Source of the DNA: Bartonella tribocorum
GTDB taxonomy: Bacteria; Pseudomonadota; Alphaproteobacteria; Rhizobiales; Rhizobiaceae
DNA length: 64,000 bases
Direction of reading: 5' to 3'
NCBI RefSeq assembly: GCF_002777915.1
Contig: NZ_NJGE01000001.1
Coordinates: 70,817 to 134,816, forward strand
The notes under the pieces were generated by a model. That model was given only the letters and a program-made list of their open reading frames with translations, had not been told where the DNA came from and did no database searches. Numbering within the stretch: the first letter of the stretch is position 1; every line of letters begins with the position of its first letter. This document shows positions 10,871-20,868 of the stretch, in pieces. A program made the translations under genes and the position numbers.

Positions 10871-11338
10871 TTATGTGTGAATTGCAAAAGACTGTTGCAA
10901 ACGTTCAATGGAATGTTGTGCAGATCGCAGTGTCACATGACGCCCATGTGCTTTATATTGTAAGGTGAGTGCAAAAGTGGCAACCTCTAAAAGATCTGCA
11001 CTTCTTTCTGGCCATTCAACGAGTAAAATGTTTTTCTCACGTGCTTCATGAAGCCCTAACTCATCAATTTCTTCTGCCATAGAAAGGCGATAAAGATCAG
11101 CATGAATAATTTCAAACTGTGGAAGTTGATAGCTTTGCACAAGTGTAAAAGTAGGGCTTGGAACCTCCATAGTGTCATCGTTTGCAAGCGTTTGGATGAT
11201 TGTACGTGCGATGGTTGATTTTCCAGTTCCAAGATCTCCTTGCAGTGTCACAAGATCTCTAGGCTTTAAAGAAAGGGCTAAGTTTTTTGCAAAAAGCTTT
11301 GTTGCCTCTTCATTTTCAAGAAAAAAATCAAAATTCAT
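10871..11338 (-). CDS. tsaE: tRNA threonylcarbamoyladenosine biosynthesis ATPase TsaE
   Basis: P-loop ATPase that works with TsaB and TsaD to form N6-threonylcarbamoyladenosine at position 37 of ANN-decoding tRNAs. The product of about 155 residues has Walker A GDLGTGKST (about 34-42), then PSPTFTLVQSY and HADLYRL, all typical of TsaE/YjeE. The frame is open up to 11485, but that would overlap the end of divL by 100 bases. ATG 11338 has GGAA seven bases upstream and begins MNFDFFLENEE at normal family length; ATG 11350 is the alternative. It follows divL on the same strand and is probably co-transcribed with ahcY-divL. Confidence 0.92.
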   Translation of the reverse strand: MNFDFFLENEEATKLFAKNLALSLKPRDLVTLQGDLGTGKSTIARTIIQTLANDDTMEVPSPTFTLVQSYQLPQFEIIHADLYRLSMAEEIDELGLHEAREKNILLVEWPERSADLLEVATFALTLQYKAHGRHVTLRSAQHSIERLQQSFAIHT

Positions 11339-11381
11339 CAAGATTTCCATGAATTGGATAAAAATATAACAAAGGTTAAAA

Positions 11382-13802
11382 TTAAAAAATTTTATCTCCT
11401 TTGGAGAGGGGGAAAAAACACTTAACAGTTGTTCCTTTTCCAGAACCGGTAAGAATTTCAACATATCCACCGTGTAGTTCAACAAAACTTTTCACAAGTG
11501 AAAGCCCAAGCCCCGCTCCCGCACGCCCACCATGGTGTGAATGGGAAGAAAAACGTTTAAAAATACGATCAAGGATGTCTTCGGGAATATCAGAACCCTC
11601 ATTGTGAACACTAAAGACAATGTTATCATCTTGTTCATCGACACAAAATTCAATCGTGCTCGCTTCCGTTGCAAAATTAAGTGCATTACTCAGGACATTC
11701 ACAAAAATTTGATGTAAGCGTTTTTCGTCAGCAGAAATAGAATTTAAGGAAGGAGAAATTTGTTGTAAAAGCGTAATATGGCGTCCATTAAGGCGATCTT
11801 CTACACGAGCTACGGCTTGTATCATAGCATCAGCAATGTTAACTGATTTTATGTCTAATTCCATAATGCCCGCATCAAGGGTGGCAAGATCAAGAATATC
11901 GTTAACAATATTTAAAAGAGTTCCTGATTCTGAATGAATGTGCCCAAGATATTCTTGTTGACGTTCATTGATAGAACCAAAAATTTGATCCCGTAAAATA
12001 TCCGAAAATCCAATAATATTGGTGAGAGGTGTACGCAATTCATAGGAAACATGTTGGACAAATTCATTACGCAAACGATCAGCACTTTCTAATGCTTCAT
12101 TTCTTTCTTGAAGAGCACGTGCAACATGGACAGAGTCTGTAACATTCACAAAAGTAAGCATCGTTTGTCCATCGGGAAGAGGGACCAAAGTGTAATCAAT
12201 AATCATATCATTTTTAAGATCTATACGCCCTGAATATGTTTCACGTTTTTCAGCAAAACCGGTAATGAATTTAGTAAACTGATCCCATTCTTGCCCCAAA
12301 GTTAAGGCTGAACAATGGTTTTGTAACTGTGTAATATGGGTTCCTTCTACCAGTAAATTATAAGGAAGCGACCACAATTTCGACAAGGCAGGATTAGATA
12401 AACGAAGGCGCCCATCAGTACCAAAAACGACCACGCCTTCGGAAAGTTTATCAAGTGTTTCCCCTTGTATTTTAATCAGTGTATTATAACGGCGTTCAAG
12501 ATCAATTTTTTCTGTAAGGTTTTCATAAAGCCATGTGACCCCTCCTTGTGGATGAGGATTCGAGACAACACGCACCGTACGCCCATCTGGAAGATTCCAA
12601 ATTTGTTGGTTTGATTCTGTTTGCCGATAGGCTTTAAAAAGTTCTTCTTTCCACGCGCGCCAATCAGGATGTTCAGCAATGAGCCCTTTTTCACGTAAAC
12701 GTTCAAGAAATAATGTATGGCTTGGTTCACTTTCTAAAAAGGAACTCTCCAACGGCCATAGAATTTTAAAAGCATGATTGCAGAATTTTAATTTTTGGTT
12801 TGTATCAAAAATGGCTACAGCTGTTGAGATTTGGTCAAGAGTTTCACAATGGCTTTGAAGAACATATCTTAATTCATGAGCAAGATTTTCATAGGCACTG
12901 TCATCACGTGCAAAAGCAGCCATCCCTTCGGCTGTTGTGATCCGTGTGAGATGAAAACGGCGCCGTTCTCCATCAATGACGGTGTGAACATGTTCTTGAA
13001 AAATTGTTTCTGTTTCATCTGTTTTGCATTGTGTGTTTTCATTGAAAAGATCCCCCACATCATCACTGCCTTCACGATAGTCTGTCATTTCCCTAAAGGC
13101 GCGATTGATAAAACAAACTTTTCCTTCACAATCTTTTATCCATACAGGCTCTTGAATAAGATCAAGAAGATTACGTTGCATTCTCAGTTCAGTAAGAAGG
13201 CGGGCGATATCTTTCTGTAAACGAGCATTTTCGCTCTGCTGTTTTGAGATATCTTGAAAACGAGCAATGGCGACTGTTCCTGCGATGGCCCCTGTAACTT
13301 GTAGCAGGACATTATTTGTGGTGGTGATAGAAAGTTCAAAAGGGTGACATTTACAACGCAGTTGAGTCAATGCATAATCAACTTCTCGTAGAGAATTTTC
13401 TTCAATCCAGAGTTCAAAGCGCTGAAAATTTTGCTGATTAATGCCTATTTTTTGCAATGTGGAAAGGTTACCAACGACACGAGGTAAGGTTGTTGGATTT
13501 TCCCAAATAAGAAGGAGTTGCTCGGTTGCTTCCAGAAGCCATTCATAATATTTAAGTTTTTCAGAAAAATCTGCCTGAATTATCTTTAAAGGCTTCTGTA
13601 CTGTTTTTTTTGTATGCATAATAACAGCTATGCACGTGAGAATTGAAGCACAAGAAATCCCTCCACACAGAGCTAAAAGCAGCCATGGACCATTTGGCAA
13701 AGTGAAGGGAAAAGGTAAATAATCTTCCAACGACTGAGCAATAGTGCATGTTGGAGAAAAAAAGAAAAAAAGGCAAAAGATATACGTGCAGATTCGAATC
13801 AT
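11382..13802 (-). CDS. divL: DivL-type PAS sensor pseudokinase with Tyr at the phospho-acceptor position
   Basis: Membrane-bound PAS-domain kinase-like protein. In Caulobacter, DivL binds CckA and DivK and tunes the CckA-ChpT-CtrA cell-cycle phosphorelay. Two hydrophobic segments occur near the N-terminus (about 1-22 and 40-62). They are followed by several PAS-like regions (for example EPVWIKDCEGKVCFINRAF and ISTAVAIFDTNQKLKFCNHAF), a dimerisation helix and an ATPase domain with N-box NVLSNALNFA and G-box GAGLGLSL. The acceptor motif reads HVSYELRTPL: Tyr (about residue 587 from this start) replaces the usual His, as in Caulobacter DivL. The frame is open to 13931, but the first 43 residues overlap ahcY, so ATG 13802 was chosen; the start is uncertain. 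It lies between ahcY and tsaE. Confidence 0.85.
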   Translation of the reverse strand: MIRICTYIFCLFFFFSPTCTIAQSLEDYLPFPFTLPNGPWLLLALCGGISCASILTCIAVIMHTKKTVQKPLKIIQADFSEKLKYYEWLLEATEQLLLIWENPTTLPRVVGNLSTLQKIGINQQNFQRFELWIEENSLREVDYALTQLRCKCHPFELSITTTNNVLLQVTGAIAGTVAIARFQDISKQQSENARLQKDIARLLTELRMQRNLLDLIQEPVWIKDCEGKVCFINRAFREMTDYREGSDDVGDLFNENTQCKTDETETIFQEHVHTVIDGERRRFHLTRITTAEGMAAFARDDSAYENLAHELRYVLQSHCETLDQISTAVAIFDTNQKLKFCNHAFKILWPLESSFLESEPSHTLFLERLREKGLIAEHPDWRAWKEELFKAYRQTESNQQIWNLPDGRTVRVVSNPHPQGGVTWLYENLTEKIDLERRYNTLIKIQGETLDKLSEGVVVFGTDGRLRLSNPALSKLWSLPYNLLVEGTHITQLQNHCSALTLGQEWDQFTKFITGFAEKRETYSGRIDLKNDMIIDYTLVPLPDGQTMLTFVNVTDSVHVARALQERNEALESADRLRNEFVQHVSYELRTPLTNIIGFSDILRDQIFGSINERQQEYLGHIHSESGTLLNIVNDILDLATLDAGIMELDIKSVNIADAMIQAVARVEDRLNGRHITLLQQISPSLNSISADEKRLHQIFVNVLSNALNFATEASTIEFCVDEQDDNIVFSVHNEGSDIPEDILDRIFKRFSSHSHHGGRAGAGLGLSLVKSFVELHGGYVEILTGSGKGTTVKCFFPLSKGDKIF

Positions 13803-13881
13803 TTTTTGAGCTTTTTCTTTGGGGGTATGGTCACCAAAGCTGAGCACGACATTTTTCCCTTTTTTAACCCAAGGAAGTATT

Positions 13882-15279
13882 TTAGTAACGGTAATGGTTT
13901 GGTTTATAAGGTCCTTGCGGTGTGACTCCAATATAAGCGGCTTGTTCTTCTGATAAAACAGTTAATTTTATTCCTAACCGATCAAGATGAAGACGTGCAA
14001 CTTTCTCATCAAGATTTTTAGGTAAAACAGTAACTTCATTTTTATAGTGTTCTGCACGGGTAAAAAGTTCAATTTGCGCTAAAACTTGATTGGTAAACGA
14101 GGCTGACATAACAAAAGAGGGATGTCCTGTCGCATTACCGAGGTTTAACAAACGTCCTTCAGAGAGCAAAATAATGCGTTTTCCATCGGGAAAGGTGATC
14201 ATATCGACTTGAGGCTTAATATTTGTCCATGGCAAATTTCTAAGGGCTGCGACTTGGATTTCGTTATCAAAATGACCAATATTTCCAAGAATACACATAT
14301 CTTTTACTTGTCGCATATGCTCTAAACGGACAACATCTTTATTGCCTGTTGTTGTGATGATAATATCAGCACTGGAGGCAGCATCATCCAAATTAACAAC
14401 TTCATAGCCATCCATAGCTGCTTGAAGAGCGCAAATAGGATCAATTTCTGTTATTTTAACACGAGCTCCAGCACCTGAAAGAGATGCCGCTGAGCCTTTT
14501 CCTACATCACCATAACCACAGACAATAGCTGTTTTACCAGCAATCATCACGTCTGTTCCACGTCGAATACCATCGACCAATGATTCTTTACACCCATATT
14601 TATTATCAAACTTTGATTTAGTGACGCTATCATTGACATTAATAGCAGGAAAAGGCAGAAGCCCTTCTTTTTGTAATTGATAAAGACGGTTTACACCTGT
14701 TGTGGTTTCTTCGCTTACCCCTTTAATTGCTGCGCGTTGTCGTGTAAAAAAACTTGGCGTTGCATCCATACGCTTTTGGATTTGTTTGAAAAAAATTTCT
14801 TCTTCTTCTGTTTTGGGATGCGAGAGGATATCTTTATTTTGTTCTGCACGACTTCCCATTAAAATATAGTTTGTAGCATCAGCTCCATCATCTAAAATCA
14901 TGTTGGAAGGATGACCATCAGGCCATTGGAAAATGGCATCTATATAAGTCCAATATTCTTCCAATGTTTCTCCTTTAACGGCGAATACAGGAATCCCCGT
15001 TGCGGCAATAGCTGCTGCTGCATGATCTTGCGTGGAAAAAATATTACTAGAGCTCCACCGTATATCGGCGCCAATCGCTTTTAATGTTTCAATTAAAACA
15101 GCAGTTTGAATTGTCATGTGCAAGGAGCCAGAAATACGCGCACCACGCAAAGGTTGACTGGAGGAAAACTCCTTGCGACAAGCCATCAAACCAGGCATTT
15201 CAGTTTCAGCAATATCAAGTTCTTTACGACCATAAGCGGCAAGAGTAATATCTTTGACAACAAAATTTTGAGCTGTCAT
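13882..15279 (-). CDS. ahcY: Adenosylhomocysteinase (SAH hydrolase)
   Basis: Hydrolyses S-adenosylhomocysteine to adenosine and homocysteine, relieving product inhibition of methyltransferases. The 465-residue length is normal. The NAD-binding motif [10 protein letters not shown], the [15 protein letters not shown] region and the conserved C-terminal ending KPNHYRY are visible. AAAGGAATAAAG precedes the ATG. No SAH or SAM riboswitch pattern is recognisable upstream. In Sinorhizobium ahcY directly follows ptsH; here ptsH is about 38 kb away, so the ancestral block has been broken. Confidence 0.97.
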   Translation of the reverse strand: MTAQNFVVKDITLAAYGRKELDIAETEMPGLMACRKEFSSSQPLRGARISGSLHMTIQTAVLIETLKAIGADIRWSSSNIFSTQDHAAAAIAATGIPVFAVKGETLEEYWTYIDAIFQWPDGHPSNMILDDGADATNYILMGSRAEQNKDILSHPKTEEEEIFFKQIQKRMDATPSFFTRQRAAIKGVSEETTTGVNRLYQLQKEGLLPFPAINVNDSVTKSKFDNKYGCKESLVDGIRRGTDVMIAGKTAIVCGYGDVGKGSAASLSGAGARVKITEIDPICALQAAMDGYEVVNLDDAASSADIIITTTGNKDVVRLEHMRQVKDMCILGNIGHFDNEIQVAALRNLPWTNIKPQVDMITFPDGKRIILLSEGRLLNLGNATGHPSFVMSASFTNQVLAQIELFTRAEHYKNEVTVLPKNLDEKVARLHLDRLGIKLTVLSEEQAAYIGVTPQGPYKPNHYRY

Positions 15280-15859
15280 TCTTTATTCCTTTAAAATCAA
15301 TTTTTGCAAAGACGGTAGGAGAAATTAAAAAAAAATGCAAGATAAGAAGAAGACTTCTTTATGTGAAAAAGCTCTTTTAAAAATTTCCAGAGGAATACCT
15401 TTTAAAGAATAAAAATGATGCATTGCTTCATAGTTTTTATATCGATTTTTTTACGGGGTAATCAGAAAGAGTATACTCTTGTTCTATTCACTCATACGGT
15501 TGTTTAAAAAAGGCATTATGATCTTTTTTCATTTCATTATTAAGCTTTAGCAAAATAATATAATGCAAAGCCATATGTTGTTGTATTTATATTTATGAAT
15601 AGACAATACAGATCCAATTCTTCTGAATTTCAATGCTATATCTGCTCTTGCATAAAGACAATTTATAAGAAGTGTTTTTTCTTGTTTTCAATGATTTTTA
15701 TCAAAAGACTATCAATATATGAGAAAACATTTTTCGTCATACTGAATGGAGCATTTAAAATATAAAAACATCAATCTATTGAAAAGTCTGATTTTAAAAG
15801 AGCGAACAACAAGCTATGAATTATAAATCAAATAATTAACACAGTTTTGGGAGATTTTT
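15280..15859. other. Spacer upstream of ahcY
   Basis: About 580 AT-rich bases. It should contain the ahcY promoter (minus strand). No gene, tRNA or convincing repeat is visible. Confidence 0.5.
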
Positions 15860-16858
15860 TTAGACAAGCAAGTTTTGGGAAAATTGACCATGTGGACGAA
15901 ATCTCCAGAGATAACTTGGCAAGAATGCAGCCATTGCTCTAGGAGTAATTCCCACACCTTCTAAAGTATACCCATTTTCAATAGCTTCTTTAGAAACAAT
16001 GTTATCCATTTGCAAAAAGCGTATTTGATTGACTGTTACAAGTGTTGGTATAAAAGGTAATTTACCGATTGTTCCCAAAATTTTTCCAATCAATAGACCG
16101 GCAGAAAGAGGCATAGATAGGATTGTTTTTTTACGGTGAATAACTTTGAGTATATTTTCAAGAGCATTTTGGAAGGTGATAATCTGAGGACCACCAAGAT
16201 CATAATTTTTTCCCCAAGCAACCTGTCCATCTAAAGCGCGTGCGATAAACTCGGCAATGTCACCAACATATACGGGTTGCAATTTACTTTGTCCCCCTCC
16301 AAAAAGAGGCATAATGGGTAAGAAACGTGATAAATCTGCTAAAGTATTAAAGAAACAATCCTCTGGTCCGAAAATAACAGATGGACGCATAATAATTGCT
16401 TGAGCATGCTTGTTATGAATGATTTGCTCGCCCATAAATTTAACACGTGCATAAAGACATGAAGCACTTTCGTTAGCAACAAGCGTTGACATATAGATGA
16501 GTGGAATACCAGCTTCTGCTGTTAATTCAGCAACATTGTAAGTACCATCAATTTGTGTGCTTTTAAAATTCGATTGATTTGCTTGTTTTAAGCTACCAGG
16601 CAAAAACACTGCCGCATCAGCTCCAAGCAATGCGCGTGCAACAGATGCACGATGCTTTATATCTGTTTTAAGCATTTGGGTTTGCCCTACTTCTCCTATT
16701 TGGAGCATGTAATAAGCTTTTTGCGGACAACGAACAGCAATACGAACGCGATACCCCCGCTTAGTCAAAGTTTCAACGACATGGCGACCGACAAAACCAG
16801 ATCCGCCAAAAACGGTAATAAGTTTAGGGTGTTGATAAAGTGCACAATCAAATTGCAT
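15860..16858 (-). CDS. NAD(P)-binding epimerase-like protein, complex I NDUFA9 family
   Basis: Atypical short-chain dehydrogenase of the family that includes the 39-kDa (NDUFA9) accessory subunit of respiratory complex I; alphaproteobacteria usually carry one copy. The 332-residue protein begins with a Rossmann fold: ITVFGGSGFVGRHVVETL at about 15-32. It continues with GADAAVFLPG, IYMSTLVANESAS and IIMRPSVIFGPED. No classical YxxxK catalytic pair is clear, as expected for NDUFA9-like members, whose role is probably structural or cofactor-binding. It follows folC on the same strand after a 43-base gap. Family placement is firm; the exact function is not. Confidence 0.85.
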   Translation of the reverse strand: MQFDCALYQHPKLITVFGGSGFVGRHVVETLTKRGYRVRIAVRCPQKAYYMLQIGEVGQTQMLKTDIKHRASVARALLGADAAVFLPGSLKQANQSNFKSTQIDGTYNVAELTAEAGIPLIYMSTLVANESASCLYARVKFMGEQIIHNKHAQAIIMRPSVIFGPEDCFFNTLADLSRFLPIMPLFGGGQSKLQPVYVGDIAEFIARALDGQVAWGKNYDLGGPQIITFQNALENILKVIHRKKTILSMPLSAGLLIGKILGTIGKLPFIPTLVTVNQIRFLQMDNIVSKEAIENGYTLEGVGITPRAMAAFLPSYLWRFRPHGQFSQNLLV

Positions 16859-16901
16859 GATTAAAAAGTCTGTCTTTCAAAGCTTTAAAAAGATTCAATT
16901 T

Positions 16902-18221
16902 CTAACACGGTGGTGTTTTATTGTCACGCAAAATATCGCCTGCAAGATAAAGGGACCCCCCAATAAGAACGATTGCCTCTTTATATTCGACCTTAATTTT
17001 ATGCAAAGCATCTTGTAGGTGCGCTTGTGGGATAGAAAAGATTCCTGCTTTTTGGGCTGATTCAGCTAAATTTATTGGACAGATACTGGCATTATTGTCA
17101 ATAAGCGGTATCGTATATACTTTATCGACAAGGTTCGCTAAAGGACGAAAATAACCCACAGCATCTTTGGTATTGATCATGCCAGCAATCATAATAATGG
17201 GACGATCTGTTTTTTTTCTCCATTGGGTAAGTTCTGCCGCAATAACCTTTCCAGCAGCAGGATTGTGACCACCATCAAGCCATACATCAATATTAGGAGA
17301 CAGTTGATCAACCAAATGTCCTTGGGTAAGATGTTGCATTCGTGCGGGCCAATAAATATTTTTTAAAGCATCATTAATGACTTGTTCTGAAAGTTGAAAA
17401 CCTGCTTGATAGACGGCTTCAAGAGAAGCACCAGCATTGGCAATTTGGTGATCTCCAATAAGGTTAGGAAGGGGAAGATCCATGAGACCTTGATTGTTTT
17501 GAAAAACCATACGGCCATGTTCTTTATAGCTTTGATAATCTTGATCAAATAGAGAATAAGGTGCTTTATTTTTATCAGCAAGGGATATTAAAGTAGCAAG
17601 AGTTTCTTCATGGGCTTGCTTACCGATAACTACCGGAACGTTTGGTTTGATAATTCCTCCTTTTTGAAAAGCGATTTGAGCAATTGTGTTTCCCAGAAAG
17701 TTCTCATGATCATAATCAATGGGCATAATAAGCGATACTGCTGGTTTGTGAATGACATTTGTAGCATCAAAACGTCCTCCCAACCCAACTTCTAAAATGA
17801 CAGCATCAGCTGGATGTATACTAAACAGCATAAAGGCAGCGGCTGTAAAAATTTCAAAAATAGTAATCGGCTCTTGACGATTGATTTTTATAATTTCACG
17901 GATTGTTTCAGCCAGTAAGCTCTCTGTAACAAGTTGACCACCTCCTTTTTGGCCTAACCGGCAGCGTTCATTCCAGTTGACGAGATGAGGTGAACTATAG
18001 ACATGAACACAGTATCCAGCACGTTCCAAAAGAGCACGACAAATTGCTGAGGCAGATCCTTTGCCATTTGTTCCAGCAATGTGAATAACAGTGCCAAGTT
18101 TTAAATGTGGATTACCAAGACGCTCTAAAAGGCGAACAATACGTTCTAAAGAAAGATCAAATTTTTTCGGATAGTTTTTCAGTAGATCATCTACGACCTT
18201 TTGTACTTGGCTTGGTTGCAT
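16902..18221 (-). CDS. folC: Folylpolyglutamate synthase / dihydrofolate synthase
   Basis: Adds glutamate to dihydropteroate and to folates. The product of about 439 residues has the Mur-ligase-like ATP loop HIAGTNGKGSASAICRALLERAG, then the EVGLGGRFDATNV motif and the C-terminal WLDGGHNPAAG segment. The frame extends up to 18293, but ATG 18221 starts the conserved protein and lies four bases after the accD stop. accD-folC is a conserved rhizobial pair and almost certainly one transcript. In relatives trxA follows folC; here trxA is elsewhere. Confidence 0.95.
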   Translation of the reverse strand: MQPSQVQKVVDDLLKNYPKKFDLSLERIVRLLERLGNPHLKLGTVIHIAGTNGKGSASAICRALLERAGYCVHVYSSPHLVNWNERCRLGQKGGGQLVTESLLAETIREIIKINRQEPITIFEIFTAAAFMLFSIHPADAVILEVGLGGRFDATNVIHKPAVSLIMPIDYDHENFLGNTIAQIAFQKGGIIKPNVPVVIGKQAHEETLATLISLADKNKAPYSLFDQDYQSYKEHGRMVFQNNQGLMDLPLPNLIGDHQIANAGASLEAVYQAGFQLSEQVINDALKNIYWPARMQHLTQGHLVDQLSPNIDVWLDGGHNPAAGKVIAAELTQWRKKTDRPIIMIAGMINTKDAVGYFRPLANLVDKVYTIPLIDNNASICPINLAESAQKAGIFSIPQAHLQDALHKIKVEYKEAIVLIGGSLYLAGDILRDNKTPPC

Positions 18222-18225
18222 GAAT

Positions 18226-19146
18226 TTAGGCTGCTTTTGTTTTAGAAAGCGATGTTTGAGAATCTGTTGGGGAAGGAGTGGAAGGGGTAACAACAGCAGG
18301 GCGTTTCATCATTAAGCGTAAAAGACGTGCAATGGTCGTTTTCATTTCTAAACGCGATACCACCATATCAACCATACCATGTTCAAGCAGATATTCACTA
18401 CTTTGAAAACCTTCTGGTAGAGTTTCGCGTATCGTTTGTTGAATCACACGTGGACCAGCAAAACCAATCATAGCACCGGGTTCGGCAATGTGAATATCGC
18501 CAAGCATGGCGTAAGAAGCCGTAACACCACCAGTGGTTGGATTGGTCAAAACAACGATATAGGGAAGTTTTGCTTCTTTCAGCATTTCAATCGCTACTGT
18601 TGTACGGGGCATTTGCATCAATGAGAGTGTTCCTTCTTGCATGCGTGCACCACCAGAAGCAGCAAAAAGAACCAAAGGACACTTTTCAGTAATGGCAGTA
18701 TCAAAAGCTTTGATAATAGCTTCCCCTGAAGCCATACCGAGAGAGCCACCCATAAAGGCGAAATCTTGAACGGTTGCAATAATTGGTAAGCCTTCAATAG
18801 TACCGCGTGCACTTAAAATATTGTCATCAACCCCAAGTTTAGAACGATAATCTTTTAACCGGTCAATATAGCGTTTTTCATCGCGAAACTTTAAAGGATC
18901 TGTCACAACTTTTGGATTTTCAAGAGCTGTATAGACACCATCATCAAAAAAATGCATGAGACGATTTTTGGCACTGATACGCATATGATAGCCAGAATTA
19001 GGAGCCACAAATTGATTGTCTTCTAGATCTTTATGGAAGATCATTTCACCACTGGTAGGATCTTTAATCCATAGATTTTCTGGAATTTCACGGCGTCCCA
19101 ATATAGAGTTAATTTTAGGACGAACATAATTTGTAATCCAGTTCAT
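18226..19146 (-). CDS. accD: Acetyl-CoA carboxylase carboxyltransferase subunit beta
   Basis: Beta subunit of the carboxyltransferase that makes malonyl-CoA for fatty acid synthesis, partnered by AccA (not in this window). The 306-residue protein has the crotonase-like carboxyltransferase core, with [11 protein letters not shown] and [17 protein letters not shown]. The N-terminal zinc ribbon found in E. coli (C-X2-C-X15-C-X2-C) is present in spacing only: all four cysteines are replaced (D29, S32, A48, S51). The rest of the ribbon sequence, such as [12 protein letters not shown], is kept. It is followed by folC. Confidence 0.95.
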   Translation of the reverse strand: MNWITNYVRPKINSILGRREIPENLWIKDPTSGEMIFHKDLEDNQFVAPNSGYHMRISAKNRLMHFFDDGVYTALENPKVVTDPLKFRDEKRYIDRLKDYRSKLGVDDNILSARGTIEGLPIIATVQDFAFMGGSLGMASGEAIIKAFDTAITEKCPLVLFAASGGARMQEGTLSLMQMPRTTVAIEMLKEAKLPYIVVLTNPTTGGVTASYAMLGDIHIAEPGAMIGFAGPRVIQQTIRETLPEGFQSSEYLLEHGMVDMVVSRLEMKTTIARLLRLMMKRPAVVTPSTPSPTDSQTSLSKTKAA

Positions 19147-20148
19147 CTTTATAGCCTTCCTTTAAATATTACACATCTTTTACATGAATTGAAAGAATAT
19201 AGAACTTAAGCGGTTATATTTGCTTTTCCGGCTGAACAAACGGGTCTATTTAATACTTTTATCCATGCTCGTATAGCTCTAATCCCATTGTTTTTTATTT
19301 TTAACAGTTCTAATGTCATAAAAATCATATGCACGAAGAGTATTCCCTATAACAAATTTCTCAGAATTTGTAAGAACTTACATGTTTTTATTCTTTGACC
19401 TTGGTATTACAACTTACCTCTTGCGCTGGTTTACACACGGCTTATTTTCTTTTAATAAAAACGACTCTCCAATTAATCAATAATATCAACAGTCTTAAAG
19501 CCAAGAAACCTTATAATATAAAACCTTAACAAGGTAATACGTATCCATTAAAGATAATGGATACGATAACGTCATGTTAGCGAAACGCTAACAGCAGAGC
19601 AAGATTTTTTTCAAAAGACCTTCTTAAAGCGTGTGCGCTTTGTATAAAATTAAAGCGCCCCCAAAATATCATTTTTATTTGTGTATCCACGTATTGCTAA
19701 ATTAACAGTTTTACGTATTCTCAAAATTCTCTTATGATAGTGCCGATGAAGAGTATATTCCCCTCCATGAAAGACATAAAATTTATATACTCTACCATTT
19801 TTACTGAAATAAAAAGGATAAACCGATATTCTCATACTGTTTGAGTTTCCAATGTGATAATAAGTCTCACACTGAGAGGGGGCATGAGAGTATTTTATAC
19901 CTTTTTAAAAGTGCTTTTATCCACACGACTGCCCTCTATTTATGACATCTCAACAAACGATTTTAATTGATTCAATATGAATGGGTGAAAATAAGAAAGC
20001 TTTATAATATTGAGTTCTTTACGCGTGCCATAAAACGGTAAATTATCATTATAAATCAATATATTGATTTAAAAAAGGTAAAACATAAAATTTTATATTA
20101 TGCTTTCTTTGGTTGGCAGGCTTTGTTAAGTTTAAAATTCAAGGAACA
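19147..20148. other. 1-kb spacer between accD and the EI24 gene, with a partial repeat
   Basis: Contains the accD promoter region (minus strand) and, at its right end, a 5'-flank copy of the dispersed integrase-fossil family (see 19890-20075). A 61-codon frame at 19650-19835 (minus) matches nothing I recognise and is probably fortuitous. Confidence 0.5.
19890..20075 (-). repeat. Dispersed repeat family, 5'-flank copy (copy A)
   Basis: Shares with the copies near 21700, 39200, 42300 and 47550 the ordered landmarks ATTATCATTATAAATCAATA, TTTTAATTGATTCAATAT and CTCAACAAACG (plus-strand reading). It is oriented as if an integrase gene were transcribed leftward. Only the upstream flank is clearly kept; the coding part is unrecognisable here. 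Confidence 0.6.
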
Positions 20149-20868
20149 TTATTTTTGTGTGATGCGTGCCATGGTTTTTTGGGAAAGCATTTTGTGTAAA
20201 TGTGTCATAAAGGCAGCTGCAAAAAGTGGTGTAGCTAGATTCAGAATGGGAATCGAAACAAAAACCGCGATCAACAATCCAGCGCCAAAAACCGTTGTAT
20301 AATGAGTATACAAAAAAGCACGTGCATCTTGCTCTGTCCGAAAACGGTAAGCAGCAAACAAGAAATATTCATGACCAAGCAAATAACCATTAATAAAATA
20401 AAAGGCAATCAAATTAACACCTGGTATGAAGAATAAAATAAAAGCAATTCCATTCCCAAGAAGGCTTAAAATAACAAATTTAAAGGAGAGGATAAGAGAA
20501 CGTCCAAATGGCATAGCTTGTCCAATAGGCTCATTTGGATAATCTTCTTTTTCAATGATTTCAGCAGCAGAGTCAATGAAAAAACCACCTATCATAGCTG
20601 TGATGGGGGCAATAAAAAAAGCCAACAAAAGAGCCAAACCAAGATTGAAGATGATAAGCATGCTAAAGCCTAACCAGCCTGCCCAACTTGGGAGCCCAGG
20701 AAGAAACTGAGAAGCCCAAGGCCAAAAATAAGACACAAAAAGTTGGTGCACACATAACCATAAAACGGCGAGCACAAAAAAAGTAACTCCCAATGCTTTC
20801 AATATCATAATGCTGTATTGTGAGGTCAGAAGACGTTGTAAAGCACGATAGGCAGCAGTAAAAATCAT
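20149..20868 (-). CDS. EI24/CysZ-like integral membrane protein
   Basis: Predicted inner-membrane protein of 239 residues with at least four long hydrophobic segments, such as ILKALGVTFFVLAVLWLCV, MLIIFNLGLALLLAFFIAPI and VILSLLGNGIAFILFFIPGV. The pattern and the motif FINGYLLGHEYFLFAAYRFR place it in the EI24 (Pfam) family with E. coli CysZ, a sulfate permease. Whether it carries sulfate is not shown: no cysteine-biosynthesis gene is nearby. It stands alone between two 1-kb spacers. Confidence 0.8.
   Translation of the reverse strand: MIFTAAYRALQRLLTSQYSIMILKALGVTFFVLAVLWLCVHQLFVSYFWPWASQFLPGLPSWAGWLGFSMLIIFNLGLALLLAFFIAPITAMIGGFFIDSAAEIIEKEDYPNEPIGQAMPFGRSLILSFKFVILSLLGNGIAFILFFIPGVNLIAFYFINGYLLGHEYFLFAAYRFRTEQDARAFLYTHYTTVFGAGLLIAVFVSIPILNLATPLFAAAFMTHLHKMLSQKTMARITQK

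Noticed and set aside
15280..15420. SAH or SAM riboswitch upstream of ahcY
   Set aside because: The leader is AT-rich without the conserved core of any SAM/SAH riboswitch class I know.
19650..19835. 61-codon minus-strand frame rich in Arg/His/Tyr
   Set aside because: No family resemblance and no clear ribosome binding site; lies in decayed spacer below repeat copy A.
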